From: JABLTI01 sp035528035
GTDB taxonomy: Archaea > Asgardarchaeota > Heimdallarchaeia > JABLTI01
Length of the DNA: 64,000 bases
Reading direction: 5' to 3'
Assembly: GCA_035528035.1 (NCBI GenBank)
Contig: DATKZI010000037.1
Location: 62,001-126,000 of the forward strand
Shown: positions 55,683 through 64,000 of the stretch, piece by piece
Layout of the letters: every line of letters starts with the position of its first letter
Position numbering within the stretch: the first letter of the stretch is position 1
Program-made: the position numbers and the translations under genes
The notes under the pieces: generated by a model
Told to the model about the DNA's origin: nothing
The model's database searches: none
What the model saw: the letters and a program-made list of their open reading frames with translations, nothing else

Positions 55683-56147
55683 TTACTTATCAAGAATATT
55701 GAAAGCAGTCTTTAGTGTTTCAGGCATATTATCTCTACGTGCTATAATACCAAGTATTCGTTTATATTGGTTATATTGTCTTTCATCAATTTCCATAATT
55801 TCCATAATTTCTTCCATTGTTTTTTCATTTATACCAGGTATAGCCATCAATTCTGTGGCAAATTCAAGAGGGGTAAGTCGTTCAACAGTAATTTGTGTCG
55901 GTTCACCAAAAATTGTCTTTAGATATTCAAGATCTTCTTCAGTTGCTCCCCAAACATTTATAGAATAATTGTCTTCAATAGCTCCCTGTTTAATCTGTAA
56001 TTTAGGTTTAATCAAAATGTAATGACTAGTATTATCTTCATCGATTTTAACAGTTGTAGTATACTTTAGAGCAATTTCTTCTAATTTAGCCATTATATCG
56101 ATTTCTTTAGCAATTAAAAATAGTGCTTTCATAAAGAATTGATTCAA
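55683..56147 (-). CDS. 154-aa protein of unknown function, related to the one at 52973
   Basis: A protein of up to 154 aa; Met19 (MAKLEEIALKY) is a likelier start than Met1, giving about 136 aa. It has a beta-rich middle (HYILIKPKLQIKQG) and a helical end (MEEIMEIMEIDERQYNQYKRIL). Its C-terminal half resembles the protein at 52973. It precedes the PLD-like gene on the same strand, 65 bp apart, and could share its transcript. Family unknown. Confidence 0.55.
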   Translation of the reverse strand: MNQFFMKALFLIAKEIDIMAKLEEIALKYTTTVKIDEDNTSHYILIKPKLQIKQGAIEDNYSINVWGATEEDLEYLKTIFGEPTQITVERLTPLEFATELMAIPGINEKTMEEIMEIMEIDERQYNQYKRILGIIARRDNMPETLKTAFNILDK

Positions 56148-56198
56148 TTTTTGCTATATAGTTATTTCCTTTATAGCAAAAAGAATCTAAAAATTATT

Positions 56199-57317
56199 TC
56201 AAAATAGATCTTTTACTGAAAGTTCTACTGCTTTAACAAAATCATCAGGCGTAACACCCGGTATATCGACTTTTTCAGATTGAAACACTTGTGAAACAGC
56301 TGCATAGATATGTTTGGGATGTAAAAGAGTGCCAATTAAAGAATTTTCAATAAGTTCTGGTGCATTATTTGGTTGTGCTGAGAAATCACCACTAATCATC
56401 ATATCTTTAATAAATTCTTTTTCAACCTCAAAGAAGAGTCTTATTAAACCACCTGGTGCTTTGTATACTGCTTCATAAATCTGTGTAGATGATGATATTT
56501 TTACTTTCCTTTTTTCCATTAATTCTGATCGTCTATGCTCAATAAGATTTAACCAATCTTCACTCAAATATTTTCTTTGAAGTTCATCATCAATTTCTTT
56601 TTCTTTTGGTAATAGTTTCTTCTCGATTCTAAGTGAAATATCCAAACTTTCTTCAAATTTTTCAATAAGAATTTTTTTCACTTTCTGCCTATCAGGTAAC
56701 TTCCCAAGAAATCCCTTTATTGTGCCTAGTCTTTCACGTAAACTTGAAGCAATTTTATCTCTGAATTTTTCATTTGGAACTTTTAAGATTTTTACCATTT
56801 CATCAAAATTAAAATCAAAAATTAGATTTCCAGTTAATATACGAGCCCCACCAACCTCTGCTGCGCCATTTCCAGATATTTTTTTACCATTTGCTTCAAT
56901 ATCATTAACAGGAGCATAATTTGCTGGTATCCCTATTTCTCTGTATGTTTTTATTGGTGCTTGAAGAACCGTTTCATATAATTTCGAAACAGAATGAGGT
57001 AATTTTTTATTATCTAATCTAGCAATAATTTGGTAAAATAACTGCCCGGCATCCAAGTAAACTGCCCCCCCACCCAAAGGTCGTCTGACAACAGGTAAAT
57101 TATTTTTTTGACAATATTCTAGATCTACCTCTTCCGAAATGATTTGATGATAACCTACACAAACTACGGGATTCTTAGGCCAACAGATTACTATAGTATT
57201 TTCAATATCATCATATTTCTCCATAGCTAATCCAAGTGCATGATAAATAGTTTGAGTGCCAATTCCAGGCAAAGCATCTAATTCAAGTAAACGCCATTCT
57301 TCAGTCATAAGAATCAC
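56199..57317 (-). CDS. lplA: Lipoate-protein ligase A
   Basis: LplA activates lipoate with ATP and attaches it to the lipoyl Lys of acceptor proteins such as GcvH, encoded at 25574. The 372 aa protein has the catalytic-domain motif VVRRPLGGGAVYLDAGQLFYQ (up to about 90), GKKISGNGAAEVGGARI with the adenylate-binding Lys, and a C-terminal accessory domain (about 275-370, KAPGGLIRLFFEVEKEF) of the LplB type. Having both domains in one chain suggests a self-sufficient ligase. Confidence 0.88.
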   Translation of the reverse strand: MILMTEEWRLLELDALPGIGTQTIYHALGLAMEKYDDIENTIVICWPKNPVVCVGYHQIISEEVDLEYCQKNNLPVVRRPLGGGAVYLDAGQLFYQIIARLDNKKLPHSVSKLYETVLQAPIKTYREIGIPANYAPVNDIEANGKKISGNGAAEVGGARILTGNLIFDFNFDEMVKILKVPNEKFRDKIASSLRERLGTIKGFLGKLPDRQKVKKILIEKFEESLDISLRIEKKLLPKEKEIDDELQRKYLSEDWLNLIEHRRSELMEKRKVKISSSTQIYEAVYKAPGGLIRLFFEVEKEFIKDMMISGDFSAQPNNAPELIENSLIGTLLHPKHIYAAVSQVFQSEKVDIPGVTPDDFVKAVELSVKDLF

Positions 57318-57417
57318 AATGAAATAAAGAAGATTTATTCATATAATAAATATTTTTTCCAATTATTTTATATAAATAATAGAAAATAACAAGAATGTAA
57401 AACTTCTAGTGATTATT

Positions 57418-57783
57418 ATGAAAATTGAAAATACTAAATTTGGTTCTATAACTATTGATGGCAAAATATACAAATATGATATTTATATCAATACTGATGG
57501 TACCATAATAAAACGGAAAAAAGAGCTCTCAAAACCTATAAGTAAAGGTCATACAGTACTTGGACCTGAAGAACTTAATTTAATTTTAAAACAAAAACCA
57601 GAAACTTTGGTCATTGGTCAAGGACAAAGAGGAATTCTCCCAATGCCCGAAGAGTCGAAATTAATATTGGAAAAAACTAGAACTATAATTATAATTGATA
57701 AAACACCTGTAGTAATTCATTTGCTTAATTCATTATTTGAGAAAAAAGCAAATGTTGCTGCTATATTACATATAACATGCTAA
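57418..57783 (+). CDS. Mth938-like domain protein (DUF498/AAMDC family)
   Basis: A 121 aa protein of the Mth938-like family, a small alpha/beta fold found in archaea, bacteria and as AAMDC in animals; function is unclear. The sequence begins MKIENTKFGSITIDGK, with the conserved LGPEELNLIL and TLVIGQGQRGIL. The frame is open from a GTG at 57409, but the ATG at 57418 fits the family. It lies divergently beside lplA. Confidence 0.8.
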   Translation: MKIENTKFGSITIDGKIYKYDIYINTDGTIIKRKKELSKPISKGHTVLGPEELNLILKQKPETLVIGQGQRGILPMPEESKLILEKTRTIIIIDKTPVVIHLLNSLFEKKANVAAILHITC

Positions 57784-57872
57784 GTTCGCTAATTTTGTTC
57801 CATAAATTTTTTTTATTATTATAACTAAAGTATATAAAATAGTAAATTGATTTAGGAGAGAGCTTTACTAAG

Positions 57873-59072
57873 ATGTCTCTAGCACAAGGAATTGTTGATA
57901 AAGCATTTACAAATAGAAATCCTGAATATTCCAAAATACAATCTAGAGCTGTCAAGAAAGCAGAAATTGAAATAAATGAATTCCTAAACAGAAATGATAT
58001 CGAGACAACAGCAAATCCACAAAATCAAGGAAACATATTGGTAGTTTTTATTCATGGATATTCTTCATCAAAATATAATTGGTTGGATCCCGACATAGGG
58101 AATTTAGGATGGATTAAAGATTATACAAGTGAACCTGTATCAATTGATTTTGGTTGGCATACGATTCCTCCTCCTATGTTTTTAGTTATGGATTGGTCCC
58201 TCTCTAGAAGACTTGCTCCAAAAGGAGCTTCTCTAGTGATGGATAAAAATGAAATTGAGTGGTTAACTTATTCACAAAAATCCCCTTTCGGTAAGATTGA
58301 AGATTCAGTAATTGAATTATTTGAGATTTTAAAAGCAATTAAACGAGTATATGGTCATAGAAGGATTATTTTAATTGCTCATTCCAGAGGTGGACTTATA
58401 TCTAAGAAATATTTGGACCTTGCAGATAAAACCACCGTTGAAAAACTGATCACTTTTGGAACACCTTTTGGAGGAACATTTTTATCAGCTCTTGATTTAC
58501 TTAGAATTCCATCAAAATATTTTCTCAAACGTATTAGATGGATAAGAAAATTATGGGATTTGTCACAAGATAGACACATAGATGATATCTCGACCAAGCA
58601 AATGTCCCCAAATTCTGAATTCATAAATGAACTTATAAAAATGGGCTGTAGAGATGATGTAAAATATGTTAATGTTGCAGGAAGTTGTTCACATATTAGC
58701 AATGTTTACACCTGGCAATGGCAATTTTCATCATTAAAAATAAATCCAAAATTAGCTCTTGAAAAATCAATTGAGCGAGAAAAGCTCGTTGCTGAGAAAA
58801 AAAACCCAATTGAATGGTATAATTTACCTAATAACCCAAAATTTCAAGTTTATAATTGGAAACTCAGTCCAAGAAAAATATTCGAAATCTATCCAAAAAT
58901 AGGTCTAAAAGAAATTTTACAAGGTGATGGTGCTGTATCAATCCATAGTGCATTATTACCTAATCCTAATGTGAAACATTATATACTCCATAAAAATCAC
59001 ATGGAAATTTCCTGTTGTGAGGAAGCCTATGAAATAATGATTCGAGAAATAAAAGAATGTATAAAGGACTAA
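57873..59072 (+). CDS. Lipase-like alpha/beta hydrolase
   Basis: A 399 aa alpha/beta hydrolase. The oxyanion strand is VVFIHGYSSSKYNW, the nucleophile is Ser171 in IAHSRGGLISKKY (an AxSxG elbow instead of GxSxG), and a C-terminal HKNHMEI provides the His, with GDGAVSIHSALLP before it. This resembles PGAP1/lipase class 2 proteins. No signal peptide is seen. The substrate is probably an ester or lipid. Confidence 0.75.
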   Translation: MSLAQGIVDKAFTNRNPEYSKIQSRAVKKAEIEINEFLNRNDIETTANPQNQGNILVVFIHGYSSSKYNWLDPDIGNLGWIKDYTSEPVSIDFGWHTIPPPMFLVMDWSLSRRLAPKGASLVMDKNEIEWLTYSQKSPFGKIEDSVIELFEILKAIKRVYGHRRIILIAHSRGGLISKKYLDLADKTTVEKLITFGTPFGGTFLSALDLLRIPSKYFLKRIRWIRKLWDLSQDRHIDDISTKQMSPNSEFINELIKMGCRDDVKYVNVAGSCSHISNVYTWQWQFSSLKINPKLALEKSIEREKLVAEKKNPIEWYNLPNNPKFQVYNWKLSPRKIFEIYPKIGLKEILQGDGAVSIHSALLPNPNVKHYILHKNHMEISCCEEAYEIMIREIKECIKD

Positions 59073-59225
59073 ATCAATTTTTTTCATAAATAGGAAAAAG
59101 TAAAAAACAACCATAAACATATATCGTTTTTAAATTATGAATATTCTAGAATATCTGTAATATAAGGTGGGGATTAAACGACAAAAGATACGATAAAAAT
59201 CAAACGAGTATCATTTCTAAGTCTT

Positions 59226-60161
59226 TTGTGGTTTACCAATCTAAATCTAGAAATACATAAACAAGATCCAATTTTTAAAAACGCCAATGAATCTTTTTTA
59301 AGTAAACTTAAATTTAAATTAAGTTTCTTTTTCAAACTGCTTTCTCAATATCGTTTTGTTATAAAAGAAGGTAAGAAAGTAGCAGGAGCATTATCACTTG
59401 AGAAAAGAAAGTCTTCTATGTTTATATATGCAGTTGGCGTAGTGGAGGGATTTAGAAAGAAAGGTTTTGGAACAAAGTTAATGGATTTTGCAGAAGAATT
59501 CTCTAAAAGAAGAAATAGAGACTATATTACGTTCTCAGTTTTGCTGGAAAACAAACCAGCTATTTCCTTATATAAAAAATTAGATTATCGACCATTAGGT
59601 GTCGGATTAACTCTTATTAGATTTTTTACTTGGAAGCTTAAATCCTCTGCTCTTAAATTTACTCAAATAGAAAATATCGAATTTAAACCACTTTTAAAGC
59701 ATAAAGAAATAACAGAAAAAACGCTATACTGGTGGTATGAGGAAATAAAGTATTCTACTGGAGAAGAAGGTAAAACACTTTGCGAAAAGGATGCTCTTAT
59801 AGATTTTGATTTCAAATCAGAATGGATTTATTATGAAATATATCTGAACAATGTTCCTTCAGGAATTGTTTTCATAATTCCATCAGATTTCTTCAATACA
59901 ATTGTTTTATTTAGTGAATCTAGCACTTGGAAAAAAGAAGTATTTTTACAATTGCTTAATGGTTTATCTGAAAATAACCTACAAACCAACATAAAAGCAA
60001 ATCTTAACACTACAAATAAATTCCAACTGCAAAAAATATCCATGATTCAAATATTTTTAACTCATCAACATAAGGATGCTATACTTAATTCTTTTGCAAA
60101 AGAATTAGTTATGCATGATACGACTGAAGATCGCCAAATTTATTTCAAAAAAATAAATTAA
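59226..60161 (+). CDS. GNAT-family acetyltransferase with uncertain start
   Basis: A protein of about 311 aa. The acetyl-CoA loop is VVEGFRKKGFGTKLMDF, and ENKPAISLYKKLDY closes the GNAT domain at about 120. The remaining 180 residues form a second, divergent half. The first standard start is the TTG at 59226, but the frame is open back to an ACG at 59178, and the upstream codons read TIKIKRVSFLSL, the usual first strand of a GNAT. The ribosome-binding-like GGTGGGG lies just before that. An unusual or mutated start is possible. Confidence 0.7.
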   Translation: MWFTNLNLEIHKQDPIFKNANESFLSKLKFKLSFFFKLLSQYRFVIKEGKKVAGALSLEKRKSSMFIYAVGVVEGFRKKGFGTKLMDFAEEFSKRRNRDYITFSVLLENKPAISLYKKLDYRPLGVGLTLIRFFTWKLKSSALKFTQIENIEFKPLLKHKEITEKTLYWWYEEIKYSTGEEGKTLCEKDALIDFDFKSEWIYYEIYLNNVPSGIVFIIPSDFFNTIVLFSESSTWKKEVFLQLLNGLSENNLQTNIKANLNTTNKFQLQKISMIQIFLTHQHKDAILNSFAKELVMHDTTEDRQIYFKKIN

Positions 60162-60253
60162 ATGACTAAAGACATAAAAACTGTTATGTTATGAAATTAA
60201 AAATAATCATTAATAGTCAATAATCTATTTGGTATTTAATGAGGTAAAAAATA

Positions 60254-60874
60254 ATGAACTCTTCATCCTTCAATGCAATATTAAAAGAAATAAATGGTAC
60301 TAAAATATTCCAACATTCTATCAAAAGAAAAATCATTGAATTATCATTTTTCTTATTATTCCTAGCAATTGGAGTTATATTGATTGTTTTTGGAGCGATT
60401 TTTAAAGATCAAGGTTTATTTTTCCGAATATCTTTAATTATCATTGGTTCGATTATTGCTGTTGTATATTTTGAATCATTTCTTTCTGTTTTGGTGAACA
60501 AAATTATTCTTTCAGAAAAAGGAATAAATTTTCGTTCATATTTCAATTGGCACTTTATTGATTGGAAGCAGCTTAGTTCAATAGAATATGAAGAGAGACG
60601 TGCTCGATTTTCTAAAACTGAAAATCAACCTACTAGAATCATTAATCTAGAATTTAAAATAGATGAGAATAATAGATATTTATTCCCAATTTATAAATTC
60701 AGAGCAAAGGAAGCGGAACAAATAGTAAATGTAATACAATTAATCTACCATGAGATACATGGAAACAAACAAGAATTACCTACTAAAAAAGGAAAAGATT
60801 CACCTATATCCGATCAAGAAATAGATGCCCAAATTCCTCCAAAGGTTGATGATTCAGAAATTGAAAGTGAATAA
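60254..60874 (+). CDS. Two-helix membrane protein with a PH-like cytoplasmic domain
   Basis: A 206 aa protein. Two transmembrane helices (about 26-48 and 55-80) are followed by a domain of about 90 residues (VNKIILSEKGINFRSYFNWHFIDWKQLSSIEYE) that looks like the bacterial PH-type domains often found after two helices. The C-terminal 30 residues are acidic and likely disordered. Family not recognised with certainty. The stop sits inside a terminator hairpin. Confidence 0.6.
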   Translation: MNSSSFNAILKEINGTKIFQHSIKRKIIELSFFLLFLAIGVILIVFGAIFKDQGLFFRISLIIIGSIIAVVYFESFLSVLVNKIILSEKGINFRSYFNWHFIDWKQLSSIEYEERRARFSKTENQPTRIINLEFKIDENNRYLFPIYKFRAKEAEQIVNVIQLIYHEIHGNKQELPTKKGKDSPISDQEIDAQIPPKVDDSEIESE

Positions 60875-60892
60875 TTTTTATTCCTTTTTTTT
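60869..60892 (+). terminator. Terminator over the stop of the PH-like gene
   Basis: GAATAA and TTATTC pair around TTT, followed by CTTTTTTTT. The TAA stop is in the 5' arm. Confidence 0.65.
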
Positions 60893-61904
60893 ACATTGTA
60901 AAACTAGCGCAATTAACTAGCCATTCATGTTGATGATCATAAGCTTTTATATCTTCACTATATTTTACCATGCGAAGCAATGCAGAACGAACCCGAAAAC
61001 CATTATTAATTAAATGTTGATAGGTTAACCAATAACTGGAATTAATACTCAATCTAATTTCAGTTTTATTATTTTCTAAACCAAATTTCTCACAGGCTAA
61101 TAATAAATATTCTAATAATTTTGGTTCCTTGATGTCCTTATTAGCTAAAATTATCTTAACAGTTAACGATTGATTTGGAGCCGCTTCTTCATATCTTTCT
61201 ATTATTCGGCATATTGCATAAGCTTCTATAAATCCTTCATGCTTCACAAAAATAGTTTCTCCATATTTGTATTCATTAGCAATTTTTATCTCTAATGAAT
61301 GATCTAAACCATTTTCTATTTTTTCAGCTAACCATTTACATCTTGTATATGCATCATCTTTATTTTCTTCTTGGGAAAAATAGCTTATCTCTAAATTATT
61401 CTCCTGAGCAAACCGGGTAAATTCCTCATTTTTTCGCTGAGAATCTATAATAGGTCTTATAAGACTAATTGTTTGAAAAGCAGGTTTAAATCCTAATTTA
61501 CTATATAAACCAATATTAAAGCTACTATCTGGCATTGTTTCAAGACCTAGACAGGTGACATTTTTTTTCTTATCAAGGAATTCAATTATTTTTATCATTA
61601 ACTCCTTACCAACTCCTTTTCCTTGATAACTAGGATCAACTCCAAAGGTACCTATCCAACCGATTTTACCCCAAACATGACCAAAAATCGCTCCTACAAC
61701 TTTTTTTTTCTCTAAAGCAACTAAACAACCTTCAGGTTCATTTTCAATATAAGGAATGATTCCCTCAGTTGTTCTTCTTCTTTCTCTGGAAACACCACGT
61801 CTTTTTATTGAAGAATCATTAAACGCTTCTTTTAAAACTTCAATAACTTCTGGAATGTGTTTTTTTGTCATAGGTATTATTTTCATTTCAAATTCACTCA
61901 GCAA
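60891..61904 (-). CDS. GNAT-family acetyltransferase with C-terminal extension
   Basis: A 337 aa protein. The GNAT domain (about 5-150) has FGVDPSYQGKGVGKELM as the acetyl-CoA loop. The C-terminal half (about 170-335) is a second, divergent domain similar in layout to the GNAT gene at 59226. No membrane segments. The two may be distant paralogues, on opposite strands about 700 bp apart. Substrate unknown. Confidence 0.7.
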   Translation of the reverse strand: MLSEFEMKIIPMTKKHIPEVIEVLKEAFNDSSIKRRGVSRERRRTTEGIIPYIENEPEGCLVALEKKKVVGAIFGHVWGKIGWIGTFGVDPSYQGKGVGKELMIKIIEFLDKKKNVTCLGLETMPDSSFNIGLYSKLGFKPAFQTISLIRPIIDSQRKNEEFTRFAQENNLEISYFSQEENKDDAYTRCKWLAEKIENGLDHSLEIKIANEYKYGETIFVKHEGFIEAYAICRIIERYEEAAPNQSLTVKIILANKDIKEPKLLEYLLLACEKFGLENNKTEIRLSINSSYWLTYQHLINNGFRVRSALLRMVKYSEDIKAYDHQHEWLVNCASFTM

Positions 61905-61921
61905 TTCTTATCATTTAATTA

Positions 61922-62440
61922 TTAGGAAGATCTAAAGATACCCAAACCATTAGTAAATACTAATATTAATCCAATAAGAATCAACATACCACCTAAAATT
62001 CTTCCAATAATAGTGGCTTTCCGTAATCCTAAATTAGTTATAACTTGATTGCCTATTAAGGGCATAATTAATAATCCTACTCCAAGGGACATGAAAATCC
62101 CAAAGGTAAAAATTAAACTCCAATAAAAGAAGGAAAGTAAAATTAAAACTATAGGCGCAAGAATAACGAAGAACAAATATATAATATAAAATCTATCAAC
62201 AAAGGAAAAATATCTATTTATTTTTGTTTCATGTTCTTCAGAACAGGTCCAGAATTTTTCTGGTATATCTTTCCCACGGCGATATAATTCTGATTGGAAC
62301 AAAGATATTTTATCACTTTGAATAGTATGACACCAATAACAATATTCCTCAAAATCAGCTGTTTTTATTAAAGTTAAAGAACCATCAGTAGAAGTCTCAA
62401 GATCTTCTTTTGTAGTAGTTAAATTCTCTTCAGTGACCAT
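61922..62440 (-). CDS. Small membrane protein with a Cys/His zinc-ribbon-like head
   Basis: A 172 aa protein. The N-terminal part has CYWCHT (about 32-37) and CSEEH (about 62-66), a plausible zinc site. Three transmembrane helices follow (about 78-100, 105-130 and 140-165). The order suggests a cytoplasmic zinc head on a membrane anchor. It lies upstream of the GNAT gene on the same strand, 17 bp from it, so probably co-transcribed. Family unknown. Confidence 0.6.
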   Translation of the reverse strand: MVTEENLTTTKEDLETSTDGSLTLIKTADFEEYCYWCHTIQSDKISLFQSELYRRGKDIPEKFWTCSEEHETKINRYFSFVDRFYIIYLFFVILAPIVLILLSFFYWSLIFTFGIFMSLGVGLLIMPLIGNQVITNLGLRKATIIGRILGGMLILIGLILVFTNGLGIFRSS

Positions 62441-62640
62441 ATGAGCTTGATTCTAACATTATTTTAAAATACTTTTCTAATAAATTGACTAGAAAAATTT
62501 AAACGTTTAATTTATTAATCATAAATTGAATGTATTAACAATAAAAATACTATTTAAAATGGTGGAGTATCTATTCCAACAAACTTAAAAGTAAAATTAA
62601 TTATTAGTAACAACATACTATATATAAAAGGTGATAAAAG

Positions 62641-62784
62641 TTGCCATTTCAATGTCCAAAGTGTGGAGCAGAAAATATAAAAGAAGTTGAAGATAAATCT
62701 AAAGTCTTAGGCTATGCAGGGCATGTACCAATTTACGCAAAAGTAAAAGTCTGCAAAGAATGTGGGAATAGGTTTACAGATTAG
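62641..62784 (+). CDS. Small zinc-ribbon protein
   Basis: A 47 aa protein starting at TTG, with AAGGTGAT nine bases upstream as ribosome-binding site. It has CPKCG near the N-terminus and CKECG near the C-terminus, 33 residues apart, a compact zinc ribbon. The linker carries VLGYAGHVPIYAKVKV. Such proteins are often nucleic-acid or protein adaptors. A TATA-like ACTATATATAAAA lies just before the ribosome-binding site. Confidence 0.65.
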   Translation: MPFQCPKCGAENIKEVEDKSKVLGYAGHVPIYAKVKVCKECGNRFTD

Positions 62785-62881
62785 ACGATTTCTCTCTCTA
62801 AACTGTAGTATTTTTTTCTACTTTCAGATATTTTATATACATTTGTATATTATTTTTCTTTATTTTATTTCTAATTTTTTA

Positions 62882-63067
62882 TTAATCCATTTTCCAAATA
62901 ATTTCTCCCTTAGGAGCATGTTCTATTTCAACTAATATTGGTGGTTTCACAGTAATTTTGAACTTATATTTCATAGCTAATTCATTTAATTTCTCTTTTG
63001 TATCTTCTAATGCCGCTTCAATGGTTTCAGCTACGAGAAATTCAATAGTATCTTTATCTAAAGGCAT
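62882..63067 (-). CDS. Small acidic protein of unknown function
   Basis: A 61 aa protein with an N-terminal helix (DKDTIEFLVAETIEAALEDTKEKLNELAMKY) and a beta-strand end (KITVKPPILVEIEHAPKGEIIWK). I recognise no family. The even charge pattern and good codon use compared with its surroundings make it likely real. Confidence 0.45.
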   Translation of the reverse strand: MPLDKDTIEFLVAETIEAALEDTKEKLNELAMKYKFKITVKPPILVEIEHAPKGEIIWKMD

Positions 63068-63228
63068 ATTTGTATCTCCAATTTTTGATATATAATTATT
63101 TGATAAAACAACCTACTTATTATCATTTTGATATTTAATTAAAACACATAGTTACAAGTAATCCGCAAGTCAATCAGAAAGGAATAATTTAACTATGAGG
63201 AAATGCTACTGTAATTTGTGAAATAATA

Positions 63229-63765
63229 TTGTCAAGCTATACTAAAATGAGCTTAATCTCTATAGCAGTTACAAGTATTGGGTTATTTCTGACAATCATC
63301 CTATTTTTTTTGGTTTTAAATAAACCTATTGTATTTTGGATTTTAACACTGTCAATTTGGATAATTCTAAGCATAATAAGTGGAATCTTAGTTGAATCGT
63401 ATAAAGAATGTGCGATTACAAGCTCATTTAATGCTGCTATAAACTTTATACTATTATTTTTAACATTACTTATTTTCAGAACTTTAGCTAATGAAATATT
63501 GGAATCATTTAATATTTCAACTACAATTACTAGTGATTGGGGATTAATTCTATCCTCAATAACAACTGCAGTTATTATCACAAGTATCATTTTAACGATA
63601 ACCATCAGTTTTTCAATTCTAAGTTTTCTAATAAAAGATAGAATAAAGAAAACTAAGGGTGAATCATCTGAGGATATCGAGCAAGAATTTTACAGCAAAT
63701 ATGAAACACCAAAGGATACAGGATCTTATCTTCGATCAAAAAATAAAGAAGACTTTCAAGACTAG
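63229..63765 (+). CDS. Four-helix membrane protein of unknown function
   Basis: A 178 aa protein with four hydrophobic helices (about 6-28, 32-52, 66-88 and 105-135) and a charged C-terminal tail of about 40 residues (KDRIKKTKGESSEDIEQEFY). The start is TTG; Met7 is an alternative. The short linkers make it a compact four-helix bundle. Family unknown. Confidence 0.55.
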   Translation: MSSYTKMSLISIAVTSIGLFLTIILFFLVLNKPIVFWILTLSIWIILSIISGILVESYKECAITSSFNAAINFILLFLTLLIFRTLANEILESFNISTTITSDWGLILSSITTAVIITSIILTITISFSILSFLIKDRIKKTKGESSEDIEQEFYSKYETPKDTGSYLRSKNKEDFQD

Positions 63766-63833
63766 TATCTATATAAGATTATTTAATAATAAAATCGTTT
63801 ATAATTTACAAAGCAATTCAAAGGATGATTAAA

Positions 63834-64000
63834 TTGAAAAAAGGACATACCGCTCTTGGAGCATTTCTTGGTTCATTAGTAGCAGCTGGACTATTTGTTC
63901 TGGTTATTTGGTTAGGGTCAGCACTCTCACTTGGTTTCTTTATTCCCTTAATGGTAGTAGCTTGGCTTATTGGTGGTTTAGTTGCAGGATTAATAGCAAC
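63834..64000 (+). CDS. Membrane protein, N-terminal part (runs off the window)
   Basis: The frame is open to the window end. A TTG at 63834 has AAGGATGA seven bases upstream; an ATG at 63825 overlaps that ribosome-binding site and is less likely. Two hydrophobic glycine-rich helices are seen (HTALGAFLGSLVAAGLFVLV and a second with FFIPLMVVAWLIGGLVAG). The end of the gene lies outside. Confidence 0.5.
   Translation, partial: MKKGHTALGAFLGSLVAAGLFVLVIWLGSALSLGFFIPLMVVAWLIGGLVAGLIA

Overview
The window looks like chromosomal DNA of an AT-rich archaeon, most likely an Asgard archaeon. The archaeal core is clear: both tRNA genes encode CCA, one carrying an anticodon-loop intron; there are archaeal uL11, the cluster aIF6–eL20(LX)–prefoldin alpha–FtsY, the PolD small subunit DP1, TrmY, DtdA, archease and a UbiA prenyltransferase of archaeal lipid synthesis. 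On top sit eukaryote-like genes: an Arf-family small GTPase beside a longin-like protein and a seven-helix membrane protein, a full-length GTPBP1-type GTPase, a two-finger C2H2-like protein and an SNM1-like nuclease with a possible PCNA-binding tail. The Asgard assignment is an inference from this mix; no rRNA is present to place it more finely. TTG and GTG starts are common.

Layout. 1-2.0 kb: end of a membrane protein, TrmY, an archaeal methyltransferase. 2.1-3.8 kb: intron-bearing tRNA-Thr, a cupin gene with two palindromic operator-like sites, a structured plus-strand RNA candidate, and dihydropteroate synthase. 3.9-8.5 kb: GH3 glycosidase, tRNA-Ser, nitroreductase, tandem-GNAT protein and a decayed small ORF. 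8.5-10.5 kb: longin-like/Arf-like GTPase/7TM operon. 10.7-16.7 kb: helical protein, second structured RNA candidate, archease, DP1, UbiA, coiled-coil protein, thioredoxin reductase-like protein. 16.8-22.4 kb: GTPBP1-like GTPase, coiled-coil protein, MoxR/VWA pair, zinc-finger protein. 22.8-28.9 kb: a C1/pterin block (flavoprotein-ferredoxin, DHPS-related protein, GcvH, GcvPA, GcvPB). 28.9-42.4 kb: NAD-kinase-like protein, prolyl oligopeptidase, macrodomain, a TSP3-repeat surface protein, uL11, ADP-forming acyl-CoA synthetase, SNM1-like nuclease plus ParB-like protein, DtdA, ornithine carbamoyltransferase. 42.7-49.6 kb: a second TSP3 surface protein, tautomerase, DinB-like protein, then the ftsY–pfdA–LX–aIF6 cluster. 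49.7-64 kb: DHH phosphoesterase, M24 peptidase, DUF123, a pyruvate-kinase-C-like protein, a secreted PLD/lamin-tail protein flanked by two related small proteins, lipoate ligase, Mth938-like protein, a lipase-like hydrolase, GNAT and small membrane or zinc proteins.

How it fits together. GcvH, GcvPA, GcvPB and lipoate ligase supply most of a glycine cleavage system (GcvT and GcvL are not in the window); two DHPS-family genes and a DmrX-like flavoprotein suggest its one-carbon carrier is a reduced pterin. The Arf/longin/7TM operon is the best candidate for an undescribed membrane-linked system. A second cross-cutting signal is that many genes end in a hairpin plus T-rich tract, and in about ten of them the stop codon lies inside or at the edge of the hairpin; archaeal termination is usually described as U-tract dependent without a hairpin. 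Three intergenic regions (about 2.8, 11.5 and 42.5 kb) fold on paper into multi-stem structures that no annotated gene explains. No CRISPR array, insertion sequence or rRNA was seen.
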